Positions 46,085 through 56,599 of a stretch of 64,000 bases of DNA are shown here, in pieces. The stretch is from positions 74,268,501-74,332,500 of the forward strand of contig CM060833.1 in assembly GCA_030762175.1 (NCBI GenBank), written 5' to 3'. The notes under the pieces were generated by a model. That model was not told where the DNA came from and did not search any database. It saw only the letters and a list, made by a program, of their open reading frames with translations. The stretch's first letter is position 1, and every line of letters starts with the position of its first letter. This DNA comes from Metallyticus violacea. Taxonomy: Eukaryota; Arthropoda; Insecta; Mantodea; Metallyticidae. Both the position numbers and the translations under genes were made by a program.

Positions 46085-46740
46085 GAGAATGTAACAAATT
46101 TTTAAAACGTTTTAGAAACCTTCAATATGAAAATCTCTGCTAGTAAAACTAAAGTTATGGCTGTGGAAGGAAGGTACAATAGAAGAGCCAAAATTGTAAC
46201 AAAGGATCAGGTAATACACAACTGAATAATTGCAAATATCTGGGATGCGACCTATTAATCTATAATTAAAATAATAGACTCTTGGGAAATTCAATGAGGA
46301 AGAAGTTTACATATTGTATCGACATCAATGTTACTCTATAGTTGGTGAAACTTGAGTAATGATGAAAATTGAAAGTAAATGAAATTTATGAGAAGGTTAT
46401 TGGGGGTATCTGTAACAGATAAATTGAGAAGTACAGACATAAGGATGTAGGATGTAAGAAATAGTAGGTACAGGAGGTAATTCACTACCAAAAGAACTGA
46501 CAAGAGCATATCAATCGAATGTCCCCTGACAGACTTCCACAGCAATGAATGAATGAATGGTGTTTAACGCCTGTTTTCGCTACAGAGGCACCACAGGCGA
46601 TTTCAACACGAAGCTTTTCTTAATAAACAAAATGGAAGACGGTATATAGAACGGCCGAGAATTTGGTGGAAAGATCAATTTAAAGAATAAAATACTTTTG
46701 GCGCGGAACGGAATAAACCCAATCATTAAGAAGGAAGGAA
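46085..46740 (+). pseudogene. Non-LTR retrotransposon RT relic, interrupted by a SINE
   Basis: Plus-strand blocks: NMKISASKTKVMAVEGRYNR and KIVTKDQ, then NNCKYLGCDL (family 'FNYLGCxxS'), then MKFMRRLLGVSVTDKLRSTD and I, then NRMSPDRLPQQ. After the SINE piece, in another frame, GRRYIERPRIWWKDQFKE (family 'GRRxxGRPRxRWxDQF'). This is the post-palm C-terminus of the same element type as at 26.4 and 33.4 kb. It ends at about 46720 and runs into the GA/GGA/GGC repeat. Frameshifted, inactive. Confidence 0.75.
46549..46615 (-). mobile_element. SINE family B copy 3, 3'-end fragment within the RT relic
   Basis: Minus strand: GCCTGTGGTGCCTCTGTAGC then AAACAGGCGTTAAACACC and a CATT-repeat tail. It separates two adjoining parts of the RT coding sequence (LPQQ and the GRR..RPR region), so it was inserted after the LINE. 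Confidence 0.8.
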
Positions 46741-46834
46741 GAAGAAGAAATTGGAGGAGGAGGAGGAGGAGGAGGAGGAGGCGGCGGCGGCGGCGGTGGC
46801 GGCGGCGGCGGAGGGGGAGGAGGAGGAGGAGGAG
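46740..46834. repeat. (GGA/GGC)n tail of the LINE relic
   Basis: GAA, GGA, then GGC/GGT units immediately after the RT 3' end. Glu-, Arg- or Gly-rich open frames over it are artefacts. Confidence 0.9.
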
Positions 46835-46835
46835 A

Positions 46836-47181
46836 ATTCAAATGGAAGAAGTATTACTCAAGCGATTACTTATTCACTCAACCGTCAACCAGCTTCAATC
46901 ACAGTTATTACATTTATGCAACGGCCAATTCCTCACTGAACATCATACTTCAGCTCGGTGCAGATACAGAAGTTCAGCATCTTTATTCTATAACTGAAGG
47001 TGTCACAGAGAACATGCGCACTGCCGATTGGTTCATTACAAACATCCAAGCGGCGCTGTCGTACCTTTGCAAATTGGATGACTTTCTCGATGTCCTTTCT
47101 TCAAGGAGCGGACCAAGCTTCACAAAGGGTCCAAGACCTACTGAGGAAAATGGAGGACACAGAGTGCTATCAGTCATATGA
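46836..47181 (+). other. Stop-free, protein-like frame without a start codon
   Basis: After the GGA/GGC tract one frame stays open for about 115 codons with non-repetitive composition (for example KKYYSSDYLFTQPS, ILQLGADTEVQHLYS, RTADWFITNIQAALSYLCKL) and ends SVI-TGA at 47181. In this AT-rich DNA such a length is uncommon, but overlapping frames are also open here, so it may be a GC effect. There is no ATG until midway and no family that I recognise. Candidate: decayed exon or part of an unknown element. Confidence 0.25.
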
Positions 47182-48191
47182 ACAACACCAGGGGCCATCG
47201 AACAGTTTTTGAAATGAAATGAAAAATCGATGAGATGAAGGGAATGTCATTTCTGCGTCACGAGAATTCAACTCGGATATTGGAAATCTCTTGCCACGGG
47301 ACTAAGGGCAATGGCGTGTGCAGATGCATGTGATAATCAATCTAAATGTGGTATTGGTGTATGCCAGGAAAGTAAGAATAATTCAAAATGATGATTATAA
47401 AATTAACTTTTTGATGATTTGGTACATATTGTGACAAAAAGTACCTTCTTCACAAAGAAGTTCACATGCAGGGCTGTCACTATTTAGCTTTTATCTAATG
47501 TAATCTTTTTTACTGTGGCAGGCACATCTCACCCAATAGCTTCTTATACTTAAATTTTAATGATTTTTTTCCTTCATAGTTTATGACGTTGAAATTGGAG
47601 CTACTTTTTTAAAGATACTATTAACAGAATTATTGCGCTCTATTTTCAAAGCTGATTATGGATTGCATATTTTCACTTAAAATATTGCTATAAAATTAGT
47701 TTATCGGAATTATTTTATTCATACTTACAAAGATTTTTGCCAGCCTAGTTCAATTTATGCATTGCAGTTTTGTAAATTACTTATAAATAAATGTTTTCCG
47801 AAATGGCACGCACCCAGGTGGCCTTCATTTTTATATTAAATTGGGTTACGTATATTTTAAGTTATTTATTTTGGCTAAATATGAGACATTCGAATCTTTC
47901 GAACTATAATCGAATATTGGGCATAGTTCTCCTTCAATTTAACTTTCAGCTATTTCTGCTTATCCCTCCACAGCGTCTCATTTGCATATGCCATCAGTCT
48001 GCGCTCGGTGTTATCCGTACTGTATTTGAGAACCTTTTAGGATTCGAATTCGTTTTCGGAAAATGTAGGATTCGTCCCACCACTAATTTTCATCTAAATG
48101 CAGGCTTATACTTTCGCTAGTAGCCCCAAACAATTTTCTATATGTCTTTCGGTTAAACTGTGGAAAGCCTATATTAGCATTTTTTTTATTT
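47182..48191. other. Unassigned DNA
   Basis: A 109-codon plus frame (47791-48120) begins MFSEMARTQV and has hydrophobic stretches, but no recognisable family. No other feature. Confidence 0.3.
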
Positions 48192-48205
48192 GCAGGTGTT
48201 TATGA

Positions 48206-48488
48206 CCGCCACGGGTGACTGAAGTTGTTTAGGTGCAGACTCGTGAGCGCGAGGTCTGGGGTTCCAATCTTGCCATGACCATCCGTCCTGACTGGGGTTT
48301 TTTCCAGGTATTCTTCAGTCTTCATAACTGGCAAATACCGAGGAGGTACCCTAAACTTAGGCCTGAAACGTTTCCTTCCTTAAAGAAAAAATCCTTTCCC
48401 AATTTAACATTTCATCTCATGTATCGTCAGTGTCACCGCGCCTGTGCTGCCTCAGAAGTAAAATTGGGCGTTAAACACTACTCAATAA
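48206..48488 (+). mobile_element. SINE family B copy 4, full length (reference copy)
   Basis: Head GGGTGACTGAAGTTGTTTAG (A-box-like) and GAGGTCTGGGGTTCCAATCT (B-box-like), then CCATCCGTCCTGACTGGGGT, a TTCC-rich middle, CGCCTGTGCTGCCTCAGAAG and TTGGGCGTTAAACACTACTC-AATAA. Flanked by GCAGGTGTTTATGA (48192-48205) and GCAGGCGTTTATGA (48489-48502), a 14-bp target-site duplication with one mismatch. Confidence 0.88.
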
Positions 48489-48502
48489 GCAGGCGTTTAT
48501 GA

Positions 48503-49687
48503 AGAACGACAGAAATACTTGATGAACTGGTCCTCAGATCCAACTGATAATTATGTATTTTTAGATAACAGATTTAAATATTATATATACATATATCTTC
48601 AACAGCTCAAAACATGGCTATTCATAAATTATGCTGAAATCTCCTCGCACGTCCTAGCACTTTCGTATGCGTTTCTCCAAATTCCGCAATATTTCTTTCA
48701 AAGTGGTGACGTCAACGGTTTCAATCTCTTGACGTGCAGCTTCATTAAATTGTTCGATTTTGCAGAGTTAATTTTTGTACATTTTGTAGATTTTTTTCCT
48801 TCAATAGTCCGTCACATTATTCAATTCTTGAACACATGACGCATGGGTACGGGCGTAGCTTTTCTTCTTTTGATGCTCTTTAACAGGTAAACATGTTGAG
48901 AGATTGGTCTCTTGGGGAGGTCTTTGCCATGATTTTGATGGTCACAGTCACTCTTTTATATCGTTTAATATTTCTTCAGACATTTGAAATCTCCTGAATG
49001 CGATATTCAGTCCGAAATAGCTTCTGTGATTCTTTTAAATGAACCTTATTGTCAGTAACGAGGAATACGCATTGCGCGATTGTAATATTCAAGCCACAAC
49101 TGCCGAGATGCGGTGACGCGGAATAATAAAGACATTGGAGATATATCACTGAAGTTTCCATGCTGTTTTTGCGCTGTTGAATGTGTCATCATGTGTCACA
49201 AGTCATCATCTAAATAACATAATTTTTTATAGACTATAGTTTAAAACGACACAATACTCTAAAGAAATACTGTCCGGAATACGTTGTAAAGCAGAGTTTG
49301 TACAAGGTCTAATATGTGTTACTTATCTATTAAGGCTTTACTTACTCCGCACTATTAATTAATGTACGTTTCTGTGCAAATTGATAGATGTAATATGTAT
49401 TAGTACTTCGAAAGAAGCCATCTAATACCCCATCCTTCATTCAAAATGCATTAAACAAGAAGCAGTTTCTAGAAGTTGAGTATTAATTCCGTTACTAGAG
49501 CTGTTCTCAAGACGAAAGTTGCTGCAAGGCATTACATAGGAACCCTGCTACTCAAGACAGCGGTAGTACAGTATGTAATTAGTTGATGCAAAATGTACCG
49601 CAGGGAATTCCCAAGCAAACAGAGGGACTGGCTTGCAGCAACTCCTGAGTAAATGATCGCCATCATAACACAGTGTTTAGTACGGGT
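48503..49687. other. Unassigned DNA
   Basis: A 106-codon plus frame (48519-48839) has no motif; its opposite strand around 48,600-48,830 might be eroded transposase, but I could not align it. Nothing else recognised. Confidence 0.3.
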
Positions 49688-49688
49688 G

Positions 49689-50195
49689 TAAGTCAAAAAG
49701 TAAGTTTCCACATTTCATTTCTCCATAACAAAGGCCCGTGTTAGCCCCACTGCCAGGCGGTGTACAGAAACGCTGGTCTTACAATGGAACATATTTTCAA
49801 AATGGCGAATGAATACTCAAGGGTGCAAGTTATTCGATTTCTGTGAGCAGAAAATACGGAATGTAAAAATCCGTGGATGAATTATATTTGTATTTGGAAC
49901 AAATGCGATGTCCAGCCAATAGGTGCGAAAATGGTGTCGTGAACTTGCAGAGCGCCGATCGATTCAAACGAACTGTTAAACAACTCAGTTAGAAAATGTT
50001 TCTCAATCGCCATTAATTTTCTTTTTCTGGGGAAGTGAAAAATGTATGGGGTCGACGATTACGACTATGTCAAAGATAAACTGAATAAATTGATATTGAG
50101 ATATTACAAATGCAATGAAATAAAAGTGTTTTATGTCCTGTTTCATTTTTACCCAGTCATATATAAAAAATTAGGGAAATCTACTTTTTGACTTA
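49689..50195 (+). mobile_element. Internally deleted mariner with intact inverted ends
   Basis: GTAAGTCAAAAAGTA at 49688-49702 is perfectly repeated in inverse at 50182-50196, and the adjoining bases are also similar (AGTTTCC against GATTTCC). TA dinucleotides at 49689-49690 and 50194-50195 fit the target duplication. Inside are an N-terminal piece (MANEYSRVQVIRFL, later RKWCRELAERRSIQTN) and, close behind, a piece resembling the C-terminal core (INFLFLG, then MYGVDDYDYVKDKL). The catalytic middle is missing. About 500 bp, non-autonomous. Confidence 0.82.
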
Positions 50196-50329
50196 CTATT
50201 CGTAGGATCACAACAAACTGTAAGAAAAAGCTCCAAAGTGCTGCCTTCAATAATAAAATAAAATTCAAATATCAATTTTAAGGACTTAAGTAACCATAGC
50301 GATTCCTGTTGCAGTCCCTCCCGCGTGTG

Positions 50330-52040
50330 TCATTTTAGCCTTAACTGAACCGTCGCATCGGCTCCCGGGTGTAGACCACCCGCCAGCTAGGAAAAGGCGA
50401 GTAGAATTCTGAAGACGAGGTCACTACAACTACTGTTTACGTTGGAAACACAATGACAGTGACGCAGACTTTGCGCGGCTCTGTTTATTCTCCCCTGTCT
50501 AGTGTAACTGCTTTGAAGGACAAATCCATTCTCTGTTTACGTGTCGTTAATATATTCTGCCATAGATATACTAGGTGGTTTGAGATCGCTCCACATGAAG
50601 CTGACCGAACTCTGCAGTCCTCTTATCGTTCCCATACTTGAAAGCTGACCGGGAAGCCGGAGGGGAGGTCAGTACGAGTTTAACTCTAGAAAAGTATGGA
50701 CTTATTCTTATGTGTTGTGTGACAGTGTATTAAGTATTCATTAGGCAGCATAATACAGTGTATTAATTAGGTTAATATGATTCAATTCGGGTATTCTATT
50801 ATATAGGGAATTTATTTACGATTCGTACGTGCGTAATGAATCCCTTCGCGATTTACAGAAGAGAGATTTCCTGATATTTAACTTCAAGTCAAATTTCGGT
50901 ATTAGTTAATAAATTTCGTGAAACGGGAAGGTTTTTTGATAAAACGCATATACAACTGAAGAAACGTTAGACAACATTGAACATGCTCTGGAACGGTTTG
51001 TAAAATCACTTCGACGTCTTTCTAGGCAAACAGGAATTTCCTATTCCTCTGTTCGAACGGCTGCAGAGCTTCTGAAGTTAAAAATCTATAAAATTACTGT
51101 GCTGCAAGAACTTAAACCGGGTGACTCTGCACCCAGGGGTAAATTTTGTGAATAGATTTTGAATAGTGTCCATGACGGAGAAATTGAACCTAACTTAATT
51201 TGCTTACGGACGAATCTTGGTTCCACCTAAATGGGTATGCGAATTCAGAAACCAACAGATGCTGGTTCAGAAAATCTAACCTGCTTCACGAGGAATTCCT
51301 GTATGATCAAAAGATTGTATTATTGCCCATCATTAGGGGTGAGAGAATAATAGATCCTTTTTTTTAAAGAAACAGTTAATAGTAATAGAGTGATAGATAT
51401 ATGCAGGATATTTTGCAACACTTTTTTAAAGAAACAATTAATAATAATAGTTATGTGCAGAATATTTTGCAACATTTTTAAAGAAACAGTTAATAGTAAT
51501 AGAGTGATAGATATATGCAAAATATTTTGCAACACTTTTTCGTGAATCTACTGTGAGGAAACCTAAGTTCACAACTTTCCAACAGGACTTTCTAACGGCA
51601 CATATAGCCCATATCTTCTTGCATGCAATTCATGAAATATTCAATGATAGAGTCACCACGAACAACATATAGTCCCTTTGGTCCCCCGATTTAACACCCT
51701 GTGGGAGGGGCAGTAAAAAAACGTGTACAAAACTATTCTATACACATTAGATGAACTGGAAAATAACATTCGTTAGGAACTCTTTTCAATTTCTCAGAGA
51801 CAACTGTAAAGGGCGACTGTTAATTTCATAAGCCGATCTAGAAATATATGGAAAATGAGGGGAGGCAATTTCAGCATCTTCTTGCTTAATATATACATTT
51901 TAAGTGTTGTAATTATTAGTAATAACTTACGCGATAATCACAGCAGCGGACTTTCTGACTTCCATTCACCGCGGTACCGGCTGGAATCGACCGACAGGCG
52001 TTACGCTTTGAGCGGTCTCGCGAAGGAAACATCATCATTA
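50330..52040 (+). pseudogene. Tc1/mariner-type element relic, near full length
   Basis: From about 50,970 the plus strand encodes NIEHALERFVKSLRRLSRQT then GISYSSVRTAAELLKLKIYK and LQELKPGDSAPRGKFCE (the helix-turn-helix region of this family), then LTDESWFHLNGYANSETNR (first catalytic Asp kept). A tandem triplication follows (51366-51540), then FQQDFLTAHIAHIFLHAIHE (second Asp kept in QQD), WSPDLTPCG (the D after PC lost) and 'YTLDELENNI'-like sequence. The 3' region to 52,040 matches the end of the 28.1-kb relic. Frame changes and stops throughout. The 5' boundary (GC-rich at 50,330-50,420) is inferred. Confidence 0.78.
51366..51540. repeat. Tandem triplication, units of about 52-62 bp
   Basis: AAAGAAACAGTTAATAGTAA with ATATGCARRATATTTTGCAA recurs starting at 51366, 51428 and 51480. 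It lies inside the transposase relic and creates the repetitive minus-strand open frame there. Confidence 0.92.
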
Positions 52041-52780
52041 CAATAGAGTACAGCACATTTCTCAAAATATTATCAATCACTCCGGAAAAGAGTAAGGGCT
52101 TAGACACTTAAGCTGTGCCCTATTATTCCCTTGGCAGTCTAGAGAAGAAATTAAATCTAGGTGAAAATCTCGAGAAAACACGTCGAATGTGAATCACAGT
52201 CATAATGATGCTCATCAACATCTACAAGTTTGCTATTTGCTAGGAAGGTGAGGGCGGGCGTTATCATCGAGTAGAGTTTCAGGCAAAAAAATATATCTTA
52301 CATAACAGAGAGAGTTTACTGTTTTTTTCCTGTATTGTATATAGTAATTAAAAGAGTAGGTTTCCCTTACAGCCTTTTAAATGCTTATTCGTCTTTTAAT
52401 AACTATAAACCTCAAAACTACATTAATGATATCTCATATAACTGCGCTGCGAATTATTTTTCCTAAAGGTACTAGAAATACCTATTAATTCAACAGCGCC
52501 TAAAAACATAAGGTCACTAATAATATAGGCGAGTGCATATAAACAAGTATCAACGAAGAAAACCAGGAACGTAAGCTTGTATATGTTTTCTCTTACAGAC
52601 CAGCGTTACCAGGAACTGTTTCATGAAAATGCACATTAACAGATTTCAGGAAAAGAATTTACATGTTGTAACCTTTGTAAATTATAAGAGTAGCATAACC
52701 AGTTACAGGTATGAATTTTATAAAGTCGTTAGTTACTCGTATTTGTTTACTAAACATACCTAGTATACATTTTAAATATA
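52041..52780. other. Unassigned DNA
   Basis: No feature recognised. Confidence 0.4.
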
Positions 52781-53865
52781 CGAGGGTCACTATTTAATTT
52801 TGTGGTTTTGAAGAAATTATGAGAGATTTAAGTTTCCTCTTGGAAGTACTGGAACGAGTGTATCTTTATAAGTAACCACAGCGTAAGTTATTGCTCGACA
52901 CCCATTGTTGCAGCTGCAACATTTAATGGTGCTCACGCGCTTGCTGTCCGAGTCCTAAGATAGATGGATTATTATAATTTTCTTGTTGTCACACTTTTAT
53001 GTCCCTCAACAACGAAGGCCTAAATAAACGACTCCTTAGAATTTTCGAGTGATTATTTTTTTTACAATCAAAGTGCAGTCAGAGTCAATAAGAATTTCTT
53101 GGGAAATTGCTGAGAAATACTCCTGTAGAATTTAAACAGCCTTGAAAGACGAGGAGCACGTAGGGCGTCCAACATCAGTAATCACAGATGCAAGCATTGC
53201 TCATGTAGAAGCCATAGTGAAGAACGATCCGCAAATTATATACATGAAGGTAGAGGAGTATCTAAACATTCATTCACTACATTTGCCACAAATATCTTCG
53301 TGTTACAAAGCTTCGTTTTCGTTGTGTACCCCACATACAAAAGGCTACATGAGTGAAATGGTCTGTGCCGGAAAATGGTTACCAGTTTTTTTTTTAATCC
53401 AAATTGCAACATCTCCATTCCAGAAACAAAAAGATAAAATCTGTCAGTCACCTACTATGTACATCACATTTACCTCCTCTTGATCTTCAGAAACCTAACA
53501 AAAGGAAGATCAAAGTCTGGGGAGTGTTGCTTCATCATGGAGATGCTTCTACTTGCACCGCTTTGGAATCAATGGAATTTTTGCAAGAATTGGGACTGAT
53601 GATATAGTGTAGATATGGCTCACGAGACTTTTTCCCACTTCCTACAATCAGAGAAGGATTGAGATATGTGAGTTTGGGAGTTCGGAACAACTTATTGCGC
53701 CCTACAAAGGGAAGTTGGTTCCATCCTTAAAGAAACATGACGTAGCTTATTCCATGATCAATTGCAACACCAGAAAAGCATTTTGAAAAGAAATAGACAA
53801 CACTGTGAAATACAATCTACTTAGCGGAATCCTGAAAATTATATACTGTTAGGAGCTGGAGAGTT
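52781..53865 (+). pseudogene. mariner transposon relic
   Basis: Starts after a TA with CGAGGGTCACTATTTAATTT, a typical mariner end. The coding relic reads ISWEIAEKYSC-like, LKDEEHVGRPTSVITDASIA then HVEAIVKNDPQIIYMKVEEY (N-terminal domain and linker 'GRPxSVxT...VxxIVxNDxxxTYxxIEExLxI'), LRFRCVPHIQK, and later RKIKVWGVLLHHGDAS (beta-strand before the second Asp), FPTIREGL (C-terminal 'FPxIKExL') and a C-terminal 'KSILKRNRQH'. Frame changes occur between blocks; the right terminus was not found. Confidence 0.68.
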
Positions 53866-54144
53866 GGCTAACGGCGTGCGGGGATAGCAGACTTTATCAA
53901 TCAAGTAAAAAATTACGCATTGTATGTGCATCATCATCTGTTCAAATGCTTAAGAGTCAGTTCATTCTCATTGTGTTAACGAAAGCAGAATATAAATAGT
54001 TGGTTGTCAGCTCATTTCTCCTGACCAGCCATTTCCCCAGCTCCCAGCAGGACGTCTCTTTGTTTTACCGTACTCTTGACATAGCAAACTGCTGAATTGG
54101 AGATTAAGATGTTCGCTTGTCTCTTTAATTCGTTTCATTTTTTT
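53866..54144. other. Unassigned DNA
   Basis: No feature recognised. Confidence 0.4.
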
Positions 54145-54158
54145 TATCTGTTGATGAT

Positions 54159-54395
54159 TTTTAATGGTGTTTAACGCCCGTTTTTACTGCTGAGATCCAC
54201 AGGCGGGGTACACTGATGGTACATGATATGAAATGATATATTAGGAAAGGATTTTAGGGTACCTTCAAGGTATTTGCCATTTACGAGAATTGAGAAAAAA
54301 CAGGGAAAAAACCTGTCACAGAGGACGGTTCTAGCGGGAATCGAATCCCAGACCTCACGAGTCAGCGCCTTAACGACCTCGGTCACCAATAGCGG
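54159..54395 (-). mobile_element. SINE family B copy 5
   Basis: Minus strand: GGTGACCGAGGTCGTTAAGG (A-box-like), GGTCTGGGATTCGAATCCCG (B box), CTAGAACCGTCCTCTGTGAC, AGGTTTTTTCCCTGTTTTTT and the 3' end AAACGGGCGTTAAACACCAT. It is bracketed by TATCTGTTGATGAT (54145-54158) and TATCTGATGATGAT (54396-54409), a 14-bp target-site duplication with one mismatch. The overlapping minus open frame is not a gene. Confidence 0.9.
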
Positions 54396-54667
54396 TATCT
54401 GATGATGATGGAGTTAAGTTACACAGGAACCGTCACAGAGCAATCTCTCGTAAAAAGATTTATGTATTTCAATAATAAACAAGACGACCATCCAAACACT
54501 TGAAATATTTATCATTATCCACGTTACTCGAATGCCAGAAGCAGAAATAAAGAAGCAAATGTTTTTCAGGATCATTATCCTATTCATGGAATTAACATTC
54601 ACACTTTTATGCGACATTGAATTTAATTCCTATTTCGACTTCAACAATGCCAAATAGATAGCATTTA

Positions 54668-54852
54668 ATTTTTTTTTTTTTTTTTAATTTACAGATACTC
54701 TTTAACATCTCAGGTCATTAACGCCCCACTTAATTCAGGGCATAAAATGGCCGATAAATGTTGCTCAGAGATTTCTTTTTTCAGGCTTGAGGTCTTTTAC
54801 GTGCCGTAAATGTACGATAGGACCTACAGCTTTACTTCCCTTCCGAAGGAAG
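54668..54852 (-). mobile_element. SINE family A copy 10, 5'-truncated
   Basis: T-run (A-tail, minus strand) at 54670-54684, then the reverse complement of family A 3' end and body as far as CTTCCTTCGGAAGG, where it stops. The head is missing. The duplication is uncertain (GCATTTAA / GCCTTTAT). Confidence 0.85.
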
Positions 54853-56301
54853 CCTTTATCGGTGTCATGAGTAATATGGAAAAGATGACTTACTGTGTTG
54901 AAACCAAAAAACGAATTATAAATCGCTGCTTAGTAACAATTAAAAGCACAGGAAGATTTTGGTAAAATGCCTACAAAAGATAACCTGTAATTACAGGAAC
55001 TTAGTAATTTGTATTTTCGTGAAGGGTGACTGGGGTGCATTTGTACAATGTGAGCAGTTTTATCGTATTTGTAGCGTATGGTTATGACAATTTTTATATT
55101 ATTAGATGCTTTTTGTAAATATTGTTACTATTTGCAATAATGTAACATGAAATTAAGTGCAGTAATTAAGTTTATGAAAGTAAATAGTACTTAACATTAA
55201 GGGAAATCTAGGAGAAAGAACACAGAGAGATGGCTTCCCTTCTTCCGAATTAACCAGTTCATAAACTGGTAGCAGCAGTGACAATAATTTATTACTTAAC
55301 TTTCAGACTGGTTCTGTATCCGGTAAATAATTTGATTTGGCAAAATTTCACTTATATAACTCAAAAAGCAACCTTTCCCTTTAATGGTGTCATAAATGGT
55401 TTCAGCCTTAGTAGTAAAACTGGAAGTATGAAGATTTCATAAGGGATGTCCAACCTACACATGCAAAATATACCGTATAACCTAGTATAGTCTGGCTATG
55501 AGAAGAAGGCAAGCGACAGGAATGTGATATGTAAACATTTTCTACCCTCTACCATGTTCACGCACGTTACTGCTGATAAAAGTAAACAGTGTTGTCAGAT
55601 ACTCGCCCATGGCTAGAAATTCAGCGGGCAAGCCCGATCTGAGTCTGGAAGGTCCTCATTCATGTGGCAGCATGGGTTTCCCACATATACTCATCGTGTG
55701 TAGATAGCCCCTCTCGCACTGCAGCCCCCACTTGTCTTCCTCTGATCGGCAGACTATACATGCCATGTTTATTTTGATTCTCAAGAAACTAATTTATATT
55801 TTACAGGCATTATCATACACAAACAAGCACATCAATAAGCATTCCACTTAATAATTAACACTATTAACATGTGTTAAACATGGTTATAGAAATATACACT
55901 TCAATGTAATGTAAAATAAAGAAATGGTTACCGAATGCATACCATTATTTATGCTGGAATAACACAAAAGCTGACATTTTTATTTATCCTTGATAAACAA
56001 TAATGAGAACATTTCTGTTTAAGGAATGTTTAGATTTAGATTGTTGCTGGAGTATGCAGTAATACATCTTGGCACTGGAGCCACAAATATATTTTGTGCA
56101 AACCTTTACAATTTTTAGATCTCTCTAAGAGATAGTGAGCTCTGGACTCTTTCCTACAATCTTATGGATTACATCTCTTAAAGAATGAATTCTAATACCA
56201 ATGTTATCTGTCTCTCCAGAGTTTCACTCTCTAGTTAAATTTCTTTGCAGCCTCATCAGACCATTCACATAGACAGCATATAGTATTTCCATTCTGTTTT
56301 A

Positions 56302-56346
<45 letters not shown>

Positions 56347-56580
56347 CGATACAGTATGAGGAAAATAAATAGCGTAATAAATCAAATATATGACAATCAA
56401 ATTTATAAGAGGGATAAGTCATAAGCCATGGCAGCTTTTTTCCCGCGAACAAAGAAAACACGCAAAATCTAAAATATGCTATTAAAAGTGTATGGAATGT
56501 ACTTTCGAATGAAGTCACCAGATAGTATATATATGAGCTGAACTGAGTGTCTCAGCAAGACTCGAAGTTCATTTGGTGAG
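54853..56580. other. Unassigned DNA with (CA)n
   Basis: Contains the CA microsatellite at 56301-56341 and a slightly GC-richer stretch at 55,600-55,760 without recognisable coding. Nothing else seen. Confidence 0.35.
56301..56341. repeat. (CA)n microsatellite
   Basis: Nearly pure AC repeat. Confidence 0.95.
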
Positions 56581-56599
56581 TGACAGTGGTCAGAAGAAT

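Noticed and set aside
46698..46997. 99-codon arginine-rich and overlapping glutamate-rich open frames
   Set aside because: They read the GGA/GGC tail of a LINE relic in different frames.
47791..48120. 109-codon open frame beginning MFSEMARTQV
   Set aside because: Hydrophobic stretches are compositional; no family resemblance and no supporting splice or promoter signals that I can defend.
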